Positions 1-11,315 of a stretch of 64,000 nt of DNA are shown one piece after another (within the stretch, counting starts at the first letter, position 1; each line of letters starts with the position of its first letter). The translations under genes and the position numbers were made by a program. Source of the DNA: Margaritifera margaritifera. Taxonomy: Eukaryota > Mollusca > Bivalvia > Unionida > Margaritiferidae. Below the pieces are notes generated by a model. It had not been told where the DNA came from. It searched no databases and was given only the letters and a program-made list of their open reading frames with translations. Where the stretch lies: assembly GCA_029931535.1 (NCBI GenBank), contig JAQPZY010001554.1, forward strand, positions 62,001 to 126,000, written 5' to 3'.

Positions 1-1304
1 GGTGAAATAACAAATACATATACAACATATATAATGTATATGTACCAAAAAATGAAAAAAAAAATACATAATTAACTCATCCAGAAACAGAATACATTTA
101 TTCAGAGACAAAAGTCAAAGGTTTAATTCACCGACGACATAAAGGGATTAACTCTATAAACAAAGGGTGTAATCGACTGCACTAAGGTGAACAGATGACG
201 GCTTGGTGTGAGGGTTGTAATCACTGATGCAATAACAAAACAAACAACACAAGCCTTTAACAATGACAATCGAATCCCGAAAACGATTCTCCCCTACTGG
301 TATTAAAAACAAACACAAATATATCATTCACCCGAGGCATGGATCAACCCCAAAGACAAATGATGTATGCGACCGCTACATTGACCTTGACACTACAATG
401 GCAGTTAGTGACATGTACTTTAGTTTGGTGTACAGTCTGTATGCATGAGCTGTAAAATTTACTGAGACAAACACCACTGACCTTTATTTAATCCTTTGTA
501 TCAACGACCGTTTAAAACGTAAATATTAGGTAGCCAGCCTAATTTTTTTTTTTTTTTTGTTCAGAACAATATTTACATTTTAAACGGTCGTTGATACAAA
601 GGATTAAATAAAGGTCAGTGGTGTTTGTCTCAGTTCTCGTGATAGTGTCGTTCAGTGCCTTGTTTTTATTTTTAGAACAATCAGCCATTCGCGACTTCGC
701 GGTCAATCCTACGGTTCGTAATATAGTCTCTGAGAAGCAGCCGAGGTAATTCCGAATGAACAATCTGCATGTACTCTAGTCTGGTTTGCAATCCATAACT
801 TCTAACACTACATGCATGACCTGTAAAACTTACGGAACCGTTAGCCAGCCTCAATTTTTGGGTTTGTTTGTTTGTTTTTGTTCCGAACAATCTTTACATT
901 TAAACGGTCCTTGCTACAAAGGATTAAATAAAGGTCAGTGGTGTTTGTCTCAGTTCTCGTGATACTCTAGTCTGGTTTACAATCCGTAACATATAACACT
1001 ACATGCATGACCTGTAAAGTTTACGAAAACGGTAGCCAGCCTACAGTCTTTACCTTTTAAGTGGTCGCGGTTACAAAGGATTAAATAAAGTTCAGTGGTG
1101 TTTATCTCTGTTTATCCGATGTGGTCGTTCATAGCAGTGTCGAAATGCATATTGTGCCAAGAAATCGTGGTCGCTGGTCGCGTTCTGCAGGTGGTCGCTC
1201 ACGACAGTGCGTTTATATAATAAAATCGATCCGTGCATTACGATTGTGGTCGTAAATGACATATGGTCGCTCATAGCAGAGGTCGCTCAAGACAGGTTTT
1301 ACTG
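1..1304 (-). mobile_element. Tigger/pogo-like DNA transposon copy, cut by window start
   Basis: The segment is the reverse complement of 18744 to about 20041, nearly identical by eye except for scattered substitutions and small indels. It ends at 1304 in GGTTTTACTG followed by TA, the mirror of the TA-CAGTAAAACC start of the other copy. TA flanks and CAGT ends are typical of Tc1/mariner-superfamily elements (pogo/Tigger branch). Near the terminus there is an array of GTGGTCG motifs (about seven between 1060 and 1290), probably sub-terminal transposase-binding repeats. If full length, the element should continue about 520 bp left of the window. It has no intact protein. Confidence 0.8.
462..633. 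repeat. internal inverted repeat of the transposon
   Basis: Arms at about 462-528 and 568-633 are reverse complements, read GAGACAAACACCACTGACC one way and its complement the other, and are separated by a poly(T)-containing spacer. The same palindrome occurs in the other copy at about 19405-19580, so it is an old part of the element. The element also carries several diverged direct copies of this block. Confidence 0.75.
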
Positions 1305-1920
1305 TATCAAGCTTTATGAGGAATGTATCTCACCAGAATCAACAGAATCCTTCAAATTTATTATTATTTATTATCCATATGATACATGCCTCTCATTCAG
1401 TACATATGCACTGTGACCATGCGAATATTATTTAAGCAATCACGTTTTCCTAGCTATCTGTAAAATGAAATTATTGCCAGTCGTGAACCTATTTTTCTTA
1501 ACCTCTGGAACGGGGAGTGCTTAAAACTGACTCTAAAAGTTTCTGCTCATTCCATATCTGATCCTAAAATATTTAAGTTTCCCAGAATTGGTTCAATCTA
1601 TGTATGAATTACGTTTCCCGTTGGACCACCATTTTAATCCCAGATCATAGCTTACTACTTGTTCCAGTACCAGCTTCTCAGGGTTCGTTCTTATCTATTT
1701 ACGTATGTTCAGACTAGCTCTATATCCAACTCCGTACTTTCTGGAGGTTCATAGACAACCCTCTAACCCAGGTCAGATTCATCAAGCAATATCAGTGTAG
1801 GCGGAGCCCTATTCGAGGATTTTAGTATTCCAACAATCTTTAGGTCTGCATCACTCTCTAGTATCATCTTTGACAAGATTATCTCAGATAAGACATACAA
1901 TATTTTATACGTATACATTT

Positions 1921-1926
1921 TTTATT
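1921..1926 (-). terminator. candidate poly(A) signal of the peptide gene
   Basis: AATAAA on the minus strand is about 330 bp downstream of the stop at 2258. This hexamer is common by chance in AT-rich DNA, so it is only a candidate. Confidence 0.3.
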
Positions 1927-2179
1927 TGTCTATAGGTTAAACATTCTTCTTCAGTATATTACAAAAAAGTGGAAACTATGTACATACTTAGAAAAGATAA
2001 ATGACAACATTTTAAACACAGCGGAAATAATGGTGTATTCCAATGAATCAAATATGAGGAAGATCTCTAAGCATTTTCTCACAGTTCATTATGTTAGATT
2101 CACAATTTTTACAGGGTATGCAGAAAATCTTGTAACCAAAATGTACAGAAGAAACCGCAGCTAAAGCTGTGCGCGAATC

Positions 2180-2180
2180 A

Positions 2181-2212
<32 letters not shown>
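2180..2212. repeat. (AAT)n microsatellite
   Basis: Perfect AAT trinucleotide run of about 33 bp. Confidence 0.95.
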
Positions 2213-2257
2213 GGATAAATCAATCGATAAAAAAATAAATACACACATAAATAAACT

Positions 2258-2403
2258 TCAATAGGTAACATAAAAATCACAGTTCTTATGAGGATCTTTT
2301 AAGCAGTATTTTTCACATCCTAACCATCCCTCCGCCCCGCAACAGTAGGTCTCACAATCGTTTATACTACGCTGGATCTTCAATTCTCTTCCGGGAACAC
2401 CAA
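2258..2403 (-). CDS. exon 2 of the peptide precursor (cysteine-rich part)
   Basis: Two bases plus 47 codons and a TGA stop at 2260-2258. Contains DCETYCC, then GCEKYC, then a final cysteine in HKNCDF. The acceptor CATTGAAATAG follows a CTGTCTGTTTTTCTTTT tract. G+C content is higher than in the flanking DNA. Confidence 0.65.
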
Positions 2404-3096
2404 CTATTTCAATGAAAAGAAAAACAGACAGTAAGGTAGATTTCTGAAAGTGTGATAGGACAACTGGGTTAATTCTTTAAATCAGGATATGTAGGTGAGC
2501 ATGTGAGCAACTCGTCCCCGTCTTCATTAATAAAACAAAAAAACATATAAGCATCCACTGAATCAGGGAAGTTCGAAACACTTGCATGGACATAATAAGA
2601 AGACCAAGTTTTGTTGTACAAAATTACCACTAAAATATTACCAACGGTATTAGATCTATGTGTGAGACAATTCGTTTTAAAATATGTCTATATTACATGG
2701 TGGAACTCCCATGCTGCACACACAATTAGAGATTGTTTGTATTCATTTCAGGATGTAAATATACTTCTAATGTTAGGATTTATTCAGAAAGATAGGTATT
2801 GGTGCAGAATCCTTGTTGGAAATTATTTGATTCATACACTTTTATTTCAAGTCTTGAATTTTATGAAGGTGTATTCTTCTAAATAACTGCATTTGATCGA
2901 TTAGAATTGTCGCAGTTTATTCAGTTAGTAATAATTATATATGTTGCGGTTGAACTATTGTCCCTCTCTACCATGTATATGAATAACAAAAAATGTCAAC
3001 ACAGCAATAACTCACCAAGGTCATGGCTTAAAATTTGTATCGCATCTTCTCGTTTCTTTTACACAGTGCTATTTGTATTATATTCATGATATATTG

Positions 3097-3158
<62 letters not shown>

Positions 3159-3574
3159 CTCTGGAAAATTACATTCAAAGAGAAACAAGGATACATTTCA
3201 GGTAAATCAGTATGTCAGTCTGTTATAAATACATGCATACACAAATACAGACATACATAAATAAATACATACATACATAAGCACACGCACTTATTATTAG
3301 CAGAATTATTTTTCGTTAGGTTCATCATGACCATCATTTACTGCACGTATATGGAAGAATGTATGTTCATTGACACAGAAATTACTAAATACATACTTTC
3401 TCTGCCTTGGCCATTTCCTCTCGCCCTCTCTGCAGCCGAGAATTTTCCCAGTAGCTGCTCAAGAATCGTATCCAGACCATCTTCTCCATTGGCCCTTGTG
3501 TATGGTACTTCATGGCTTGGCGGTATGATAAAAAGCCACGTGCTCAGTAGGAATAACAGGAGCTTTGACAGCAT
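2258..3574 (-). CDS. secreted six-cysteine peptide precursor (novel, two exons)
   Basis: Two exons, 3574-3397 and 2403-2258, encode 107 residues. Residues 1 to about 21 form a clear signal peptide (short basic n-region, hydrophobic core LLLFLLSTWLFII). Residues about 22-71 are a polar, probably helical pro-region ending in KIQR, a K-x-x-R site that could be cut by a proprotein convertase. The last 36 residues hold six cysteines spaced C-x3-CC-x7-C-x3-C-x7-C. The exon 1 donor (AAA|GTATGT) and exon 2 acceptor, with a long pyrimidine tract before ATAG, are both phase 1, and the join keeps the cysteine frame open to a TGA. The layout is that of a secreted peptide such as a hormone, antimicrobial peptide or venom-type peptide. 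I cannot place the family and infer no activity. A further exon cannot be excluded. Confidence 0.65.
3098..3156. repeat. (TA)n microsatellite in the peptide gene intron
   Basis: Perfect TA run of about 59 bp inside the 993-bp intron of the cysteine-rich peptide gene. Confidence 0.95.
3397..3574 (-). CDS. exon 1 of the peptide precursor (signal and pro-region)
   Basis: ATG at 3574-3572, 59 codons plus one base, then the donor GTATGT. The start begins MLSKLLLFLL. It is the only ATG placed directly before the hydrophobic core, so the start is secure if the gene is real. Confidence 0.65.
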
Positions 3575-3648
3575 CTACGTAGGTTAAATATAGTGTTCAA
3601 TATTTGATAGGAATATATAAGTTTAGTTTTAAATATAACTGAAAACTT

Positions 3649-3900
3649 TCATTTGGTTATGGCTGCTTTCCACCCCAGTTCCTCCAGTGCCCTCTTCAAG
3701 AAAGGACCGATTAAAGATCTAATACACTCATGCGTGTATAAAGCCACAGTCAAATCATTATCAAAAGTTTCTATTCTTTCAAGCCTGGTGTATAACAAAA
3801 TGAACTTAACACAAGAAGTGGCCACAGCTGCGGATACCTTGCTCACATATTCCGAGCATGTTTCAGTAGTAGAAGCAAAATGGCCAGTTGAGTCAGACTC
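3649..3900 (-). CDS. last exon of an unrecognised minus-strand gene
   Basis: 83 codons and a TGA, opening right after a good acceptor (GCAGCTGTCTCTAG). The sequence is protein-like, with amphipathic helical stretches such as LIGPFLKRALEELGW and three cysteines. The reading phase (0) agrees with the donor of the exon at 4388-4472. I do not recognise the family. The stop lies only 74 bp before the ATG of the cysteine-rich peptide gene on the same strand, which is very tight for a eukaryote. Either the two share a transcript, or one of the models is wrong. Confidence 0.4.
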   Translation of the reverse strand, partial: ESDSTGHFASTTETCSEYVSKVSAAVATSCVKFILLYTRLERIETFDNDLTVALYTHECIRSLIGPFLKRALEELGWKAAITK

Positions 3901-4387
3901 CTAGAGACAGCTGCATTTGTGTCGTTAGTACGAACAGATATTTTCGACGAGGGAAAATAATATTATTTAAAACAAAGAATATGTACTACCTAACTCTACA
4001 AACGAGTAATAGTCAGTAGTTATAAAACTTATAAATGTAAGTAACATAGGGAGTAGTAGAAAAGCAAGCCTTGCAAAAATTACAAGACATCATAGTGATG
4101 GCAAAAGGTCGATGTAGCAGTAGTATATTATTATATTATTAATATATTATTATAGCAGAGGTCCACCATAATAACATAAGGAAATACTTTTGGACAAGTA
4201 AGGCGGGAGGGAGATTTTAATAGGTTTTTGTAAAAATAAATAAATTTCAAGCCGAGTAATCAATAATTTCTCCCGAATGACTTTAATCTATTAAAAAAAT
4301 GGATACCGAGGATCTATCTTTTCTTTTATGTACAACTTATTGAACTATAAGCAGTATTAAACATATTTGACAGTGAAAAAATCTTAC

Positions 4388-4472
4388 CTTCGAAATTTCT
4401 AACCCCTGATCAAGATTAGTCAACTCCTCTTCTTTATTTTGGAAGATTCGGCAAATTTCTGAATTCTCATAT
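4388..4472 (-). CDS. internal exon of the same unrecognised gene
   Basis: One base plus 28 codons, ending in a strong donor (TCGAAG|GTAAGA) in phase 0, matching the next exon's phase. It encodes an acidic, helical stretch with the motif NKEEELTNLDQGLEISK. The acceptor (AATTAACAG) has a weak pyrimidine tract. No further 5' exons could be found between here and 8 kb. Confidence 0.4.
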
Positions 4473-4598
4473 CTGTTAATTATCCTTATATACTTGTTCC
4501 GACATCCTATTTGCTACTTCTTATCCAATCAAATTGCTGCAGGATACATTTGCAGATAGTGACGTTGAAAGCCTATAATTTATGTCAATCCTTTTTAC

Positions 4599-4898
4599 AT
4601 ATATACACTAATTACAGCAGAGTATTAAAGCTCACACTTCACTGATTTTCAGACAAAGCCACTGTATCAACATCTTGTCAATCAAATCTCAATGTACACA
4701 ATTTAAATCCTCCTGAAACCACATTTCATTTTATCCATGCATTTTTAATTTAAAAGAACAACAAGCCTGTAAAATACTAGAACTATTGCTTGAAGCACTA
4801 TTATTAATGAAACACTATGTATATACTCTAATTACAGCAGATTATTAAAGCTCACACTTCACTGATTTTCGGACAAAGCCACTGTATCAACATCATGT
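4599..4898. repeat. 80-bp direct duplication, two copies 220 bp apart
   Basis: The copies at about 4599-4678 and 4818-4898 share nearly all of a block containing TTAAAGCTCACACTTCACTG and GACAAAGCCACTGTATCAAC. The intervening DNA is unique. Confidence 0.8.
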
Positions 4899-4990
4899 GA
4901 AAGTATAATTATAAACATTCAAGTGACCGCCGTTTGCGTCGGCAGAGTTTTATTCTTCTGTATTCTTTATTTTGGGTATTTGTATAGGTT

Positions 4991-5123
4991 AAACCACGAA
5001 ATTAAACACTTAGTAATATGCAAACTTTGACAGGCAAAACCACGAATTTAAGTACCCACGAAAATATCTTTTTTTACAAAACCACGAAAATTGAGCCCCA
5101 CGAAAATAAATGATACTACAGTA
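4991..5123. repeat. CCACGAAA motif array, likely transposon terminus
   Basis: Five copies of (A/C)CCACGAA(A/T) followed by A/T-rich spacers, ending in ACTACAGTA. I recall arrays of this motif as ends of DNA transposons that are abundant in molluscs; that link is from memory. The other end of the element was not located. Confidence 0.5.
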
Positions 5124-5833
5124 TGCGACGTGATATGATTTTTAGTCAGTGGGAAGAGTCATGTGAGATGAAAACTTTTTTGAGTAAGAGTATGCAATTG
5201 AAGTTTGATAGATTGTATAATCTTAATATGCTTTTAGTCGTATTCTGACAAAAAGTTGTAAAATGTTAGCATCCATATATTTTCATAACAGTGGTTACAC
5301 GAAACGTTATATGCTTTACCTTTTGGCAAAATGGGGTACATTTGTACATGAAAATCTTATCTGCTACCTAAACTGTCTCCATTTTCATCAGTTACATCCT
5401 GAAAAATACCGTACCTTTCTCTAACTGTTTCCTTGACATCAGTATATAATTTAAAACGTGATAACCGTTATTTGTATTAATTAATCTTTTTTTAAGCAAA
5501 GTCCAGAAGCTGTAATATGACCAAACCAGTTTACTCTTTGAAGAGTGTAAATTACATGAGAGAAAGCACAATGTCGGGTTTGCCAGACAACAGATCGTAT
5601 TTTATTTTATATGTTTTCATGATTAGTAGATTATCTTTGATAGAAATCGTTATATGCTCCAACATGGAACTTAAATTACTATAATGATTATGTGTTCATA
5701 GAAATATATCATTTACGCGCCTATTAGCTTTTACCTATTGTAGTTTTTATCACCTTTTCCGAAATAATTCGGATAAAATAGTGACTGATAAAAAGTCTGT
5801 ACAATATTATGTGTACTGTATGTATGTGTACAC

Positions 5834-5896
<63 letters not shown>

Positions 5897-8285
5897 AACT
5901 ATTCAACCATTTTAGCATGGAAACATGGTACGATGAAAATAACTCTGTAACTATGTAACTTCACTGATTATTTGTACAGCCATTCGTTATTATTTTGAGT
6001 CGAAAGACCGTAACCTTTATAACATATTTTTGTATTTTATTACTTCAAAAATGTATTTAAAAATACTGATAGTAAAAGTAAGAGTCGCGAATACATAAGT
6101 TTTCTTTGATATAACTACTTGACTAACTTCTTTATAAACATGGTGTGACTGCTGCTATTTTACATTTGCTCTTATTTACGTAAAAAAAGAAACATTTGTG
6201 TTTCCAATATAATAATTGACCGAAAAATGTTCCTTGCAGAACTGCAGCGTAAGTTGCTTATTTGAAGAAACATAACCATAACAGTTTTTACTACAATTTT
6301 AACATGACTTCCTCTGAACTCATTTTTTAAGATGTAAACAAATGTCAAATATTATTGAAAAATATTCTCCGATAAAATGCAGCTTTACTATATACAGCTG
6401 AAAGTAAGGCTTCTGAGAAGCGTACTTCCTCTTTTCCCTGCAGCCACTGATTCCAACGGTTTTACTTTCATTAGTTAATCTATAAATGGTTTCCGCGTAA
6501 TTTACTGTGTTATAAACGAATTTAGCCAGAATACTTGAAACGTTAATATCTAGCTAAGAACACTCATCCTTTATACATAAAAGGATCCATTTTAAGGCAA
6601 ATATGCAGGATATGGAAAGAGTCTTCAAAGAAAGTAAGCATTTTTATATACATGTACATACTGTATTTGTCAGTAGAAATAATTTTATCATTTTTAATGT
6701 GCATGCATTAGGTCTCAACGAAACCTAACCAGATCTTAAATTACTCAAAAGGCGATTAATAGTAGTATAGCACAATCATCTGCTATGTAGCGTGCTCGTA
6801 GATGCAAGAACTTGTTTGCGATGCCTTCGCTTGAATTGTATACAAAACAGTATTTTTAATGATAAATAAATTTTAAAATTAGGTGTACTTATAAAGACTC
6901 GATAATTTCAGTCAAATAAAATGGCAAAAAATAATTGATATTCTTTTACGGTGTAGTGTGGGTGATGGGTGAATGATCTGATGAGAGAAGAACATTTCGT
7001 AGCTCCTAAGGTGGTTTCTTATCAATGCATGAAAGTGTTTAAAACAAAACCTCTCTGAAACTGCAGTTATCTGTTCTGCAATAGATATTTAAAAACGTAT
7101 CTTGACTCGCTATGAAATGAAAGGATTTATGATAAGAGAAAGTTAATTTTCTCAAAAAGGCACATATAATCAACTACGTCATGTCTAAAGAAGACAAATT
7201 CTCCAAGCTATGGGATTAATTAATCTGTCTTTTGCAGCAACATTAAAAAATGTCACTTCTCCAAGTTCGTTATGATGTCTCCTCGTCACATGTTTATTAC
7301 TGTTGTTATTAAATGAGAATCTAGATAATTACTCGAATAAAAATGAAGAAAATAATATCGATATTCAACGTACATCATGATTCAAGTTCAGGTTCCTTAT
7401 GTCTTGATAATACTGAGATTATAGCTCTCAATTGTAAGCATTTATAATATGCTACTTGACATGCTGGGTAATTCTGTATACGACAGGATATAAAATATAA
7501 AACTAACGTTACGTACAAGGATATGTGTACTGGTGAATTCGTGAATCTTGTTGTAATATATGATCTACGTTGAATTATAAATATTAAATTTGTGGGTAAC
7601 ATGTGAGTTTAGCTTTAACTTGTACTCGAATTTCAAATAGTTTCAGTGTCTCAAAGCCAGTACCTGTAATTTACCGTGTGTGGCGCTATATTTGGGTTGC
7701 GACTAGAGGGGGAGCAAGCATTAGGGGGAGGGGGCAGGTTTGGTGGGAGCGTGCGGTAAACCTATGCCAGCCAAAATATTATATAGCATGGAAAAGACGA
7801 ATCGTGTCCGTAAAAGTAAAAACTATTCGTGAAAGGGAAACTAGGTCATAATTATAACATAAATTTTGGTGATAAATTCTTTAAAACTCGGTTTTTATGT
7901 CAGCATCTGCCATTCTTACTTTTTTTTTTTTTTTTGCAAAAATGTGTGTGCTCTTCTCACGATACAAATTTGAAGACAAATACTACACACTGATTAATGT
8001 ATGCATTTTTAACAAAATCCGGCAGAAATACAATGGTAAAATCCTGCTAGATGTTTAAACTCGTAAGCTAACGGATGGCGTTCACAGTGTGTGGAATGCC
8101 AGAAAGGTGACTATTTTTGTATTTAGTACATTTTCCAGGATTAGTTTATTATCAGGATTCTAAGCAATTAACTAACAGTGTTTTAGCCTCTATGTATTTC
8201 AAAATCCAGGACTCAATAAATGATTTACCCAAGGAAATCAACATATTCCCAGTGTGACCAGCTATTAAAATTGTCGGATAATTGG
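5124..8285. other. gene-free stretch
   Basis: Only short, low-complexity or AT-driven open frames, none with paired splice signals. Contains the (GATA)n tract at 5834-5896. A few splice-like fragments (for example 5340-5415 on the minus strand) were examined and are interrupted by stops. Confidence 0.6.
5834..5896. repeat. (GATA)n microsatellite
   Basis: About 15 tandem GATA units. The minus-strand frame across it is a repeat artefact. Confidence 0.95.
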
Positions 8286-8464
8286 TTGTTGTTGTTGGTT
8301 GCTAGGTAATTGACGGCACTTTGAACACGTTTTGTGCTCTATCATGCAGAAGAAATGGGAGCTAAGTGCCTTACCCCGACAATGGCTGGCCTGCGCGAGT
8401 ATCTTACCCGCAACCCCTGAATTACAAGTCCGACACACTACCAACTGAGCTACTGCGGCACTCC
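8286..8464 (-). mobile_element. tRNA-derived SINE with (CAA)n tail
   Basis: On the minus strand, from 8464, the sequence starts like a tRNA with a near-perfect A box (TAGCTCAGTTGGTAG) and an anticodon-loop-like CTTGTAA, so it looks like a tRNA-Thr(UGU)-type head. The B-box region (GGGTTGCGGGTAAGATAC) is degenerate. An unrelated body of about 90 bp follows, ending in an ACAACAACAACC tail at 8302-8286. This is the usual head-body-tail plan of a SINE. A functional tRNA is unlikely because the T arm is damaged and the sequence continues without a terminator. Confidence 0.7.
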
Positions 8465-9116
8465 TAGGTTGGGAATATTAAAAAGCAATACATTATTACA
8501 ACCACTTCCTCAAACTACTCATTCATACCGCCTTTCTGTTTCTCTTGTAATATACAGATGTTAACACGAATAGAAAACACCGAACGACCATACAATTTAT
8601 ATGCAGATCATCTTCAGTAGTTTATATATTAATGCTTCAAGCTTGCTACTGATTTTGTTGGCAACTTCTTTGTATTTCCATTTTTTTATGATATAATGCC
8701 CCAGGTCACCCAGGGTAAATAGCGCTATGACACACTGAGGTAACGATTGACAACATATTGAGAACGTAATAATGAAATAATCATGCAAAAGTGCACATCC
8801 TTAACATAGGCCTTTTGGTAAGTTAGAATTGTTTTTCGTACATACGTTTCTTGTCTCGGTAAGCTTTGATATTTTTCTGAAGACCCTGAGATGCAAAGAT
8901 AGTATTGGATTCCAGGTCAATCTTATTAACCTTTGGCAATTCTATCAAAATTGTAAAACTACCTTATTGGATAAATGGCCTTTTGAATGTTAACCAGGCG
9001 GAAAGCATATAATAAAACATACCCAATACCCCCCCCCCCTCATTGAACTCAGCATAGTGCATTTCAAGTACATGGAGGAAGAAAATGTGTTAACGCACTC
9101 CATAAATAAGGTCAAC

Positions 9117-9171
9117 TTAGTGTCCAGTACCAGACCTTTATCATTTTTACAATTTTCTCTTTAGTATTTTA
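9117..9171 (+). repeat. dispersed repeat, copy 1
   Basis: Shares TTAGTGTCCAGT-CCAGA-CTTTATCATTTT and TTTTCTCTTTAGT with 16599-16657. Both copies are in the same orientation, 7.5 kb apart. Confidence 0.6.
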
Positions 9172-10694
9172 CTGGCAAGATGGTAGAAAATCCATCATCT
9201 TATTTTCCTCTCACACAAAAAAGGCTTTATTTGGTATGGTAGTTTTCGAAATAACATTTTACATTTGAAATTGTATTATTATAATGAGTGTTTTACCCCC
9301 TAGATTTTAGGATTTCAAGTGTTCTAGCTGGAATGTGAATGTGATTATGATATCGTAAATCAAGCAAAAATAATTCTAGGTCGAGTAATGAATATAAAAA
9401 CCCGTTGATTACAAGGGCTGCAGGAAAAACAAGAAGACACGCTTCTTAAAAAGACTATTTTTCAGGGGTGTATTTTGAGGCAACAAATGCAGCAGAGACT
9501 ATTTTTAAAATATATGTCTTATTGTGTATTTAAAGAGTTTTTACTCGCATGCATGGGTATATTTGATCTTATTTGTTTTTATTTTTTATTATTTTTTTTG
9601 GGGGGGGGAGGGGGGTCCTAAAAGATTCCGCAGGAATGCACATTTAAATTATGAAAAGTATATATGGAGAGGGAAATGTTGATGAAAAAGAATGTATTAC
9701 ATGGCAAAATAAGCAATGACAACAGCAAGGACAAAAATACATGCGCAGAGTAATAATGTTTTATGTGAATTTCATATGCTTATATATTTGTCGTAAAGTT
9801 ATGGCAATTTGCAAAAAAAAAAGAATATAAAAAGTGAAGAAAACATCACACAATGTCAAAGTGATTTAACAACGGTTAAAATCACAATATGTACAAACAC
9901 GCAAGACTAGAAAAAAATCTCAGAAGTCATGTATATCTTTTTAATACTTGATTATTCTTAAATTTATCACACTTACCTAAGAGCTATGGATTTGTAACTT
10001 CTTAAAACAAAAAAATTTCTGTTCTTTTTCCAACTAACTGTGTCAGTGCATTAAAAAGAAAGTAATGTTGATTCTAATACGTAACCAAACTATTCATGCG
10101 TCTTTTCTGGTGCTATTGTTCATAATTAGGGCATTATAATGTGATATTTAAACCATTCATTTCAATATCAGAACAATGACCCTCATTATAACCCCTTTAC
10201 ATCTAGCTGTGAAGAGCACATTATTTCAGGTAAAAAGGTGATATTGGATTTAAGCATCTTTGACCAATCAGAAAAATATTTCCCCTGCTCTAGAAGAAGG
10301 TGCTAAAGTCTCATATCACCTTTTTCCAGCTATTTTTATTAGTTATCCACTTTTACCTGAAAAGATATGAGCTATCACCAAATATCCCATTTTTCTTTTG
10401 TTCCTTGTGGGCAAAGAATCGTAAATCAGTAAATGGCAATGTTTATCCTAAGAAAAGAAGAAAAACCAAATTTCAATTATGTCAAACAGCACCTTTTTTT
10501 ACCAATCAACCCTCGATATATATATATATACATATATGCATAAATATATATATATACACTATGCGCTAAGGGTGGAGTCGATTTAGCCAGCACGCTGTGC
10601 AGCGCCCCTGGCTGTCCGAGTAGCAAGCCAAGACCAATTAGAAATAGTAAGCCCTGGGAGATACCGCCGGAAATTCAAAATTAGAGAAAGTTCA

Positions 10695-11315
10695 CAGATT
10701 AATCATACTGAAGGTAAACATATGTGTGTGCATGAGAAAGAGGACAAATTATAAGTCTCGAAAATGGTTTACATAGATAAAGATGAAAAAGATTTAAGAT
10801 TGTACAATTTATTAAAATCTAATGTATTTAATAACCGTCTACAGCATATTTATGAGCTCAGTTTCACAGTTCATGATTAATGATTTCCTGTTTTGATTCT
10901 ATCCCGTTTGAAAGATTATCTAACAAAGTTTTTAGATTTAATTCCATCCTAAGACCTGTTTTCATTTCACAGATTATTTGCGTCGATTGGAAGTTTTGTT
11001 ATACGTGCATAAATTTTAAATTATTTTATATTCCCTATGTTTACGTTAGAAAATACTCGTAAGAATAAGAAAAATACCATCATATTAAAAAGGGTCATTC
11101 TCCGAGTCACATATAATACGAAACTTTCATATTACACTCGTCTCAATTGAATCATACTGGAGTTAAACATCATAGGTGTGTGCATGAGAGGGAGAGAGAG
11201 AGAGGAGGGGGGAGGGTACCTTAACTTGGGGCTTGCTTTCTTAGCTATATTCCCAGTAGGCGACAAATTAAAACTCTCTAACATGTTTCATAAAGATAAT
11301 GAAGATTTTCTATGT
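10695..11315. repeat. diverged direct repeat pair
   Basis: The block at about 10695-10800 (AATCATACTG..., TGTGTGCATGAGA, GACAAATTA, AAAGAT) recurs at about 11144-11315 with a purine-rich insertion of GAGAGA/GGAGGGG. Similarity is patchy and judged by eye. Confidence 0.45.

Larger units (their letters stand above)
1305..2257. other. gene-free flank and probable 3' UTR of the peptide gene
   Basis: No open frame with coding character was seen. The stretch includes an (AAT)n tract at 2180-2212. On the minus strand an AATAAA lies at 1926-1921, about 330 bp past the stop codon of the cysteine-rich peptide gene, so part of this stretch is probably its 3' UTR. Confidence 0.5.

Noticed and set aside
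8388..8464. A functional tRNA-Thr gene
   Set aside because: The A box is good, but the B box is degenerate, the T arm cannot pair, and the sequence continues into a SINE body with a CAA tail.
8597..8788. 63-codon minus-strand frame, helical C-terminus
   Set aside because: TTG start, no signal peptide, and no partner exon found, although a TTACCTCAG acceptor-like site lies inside it.
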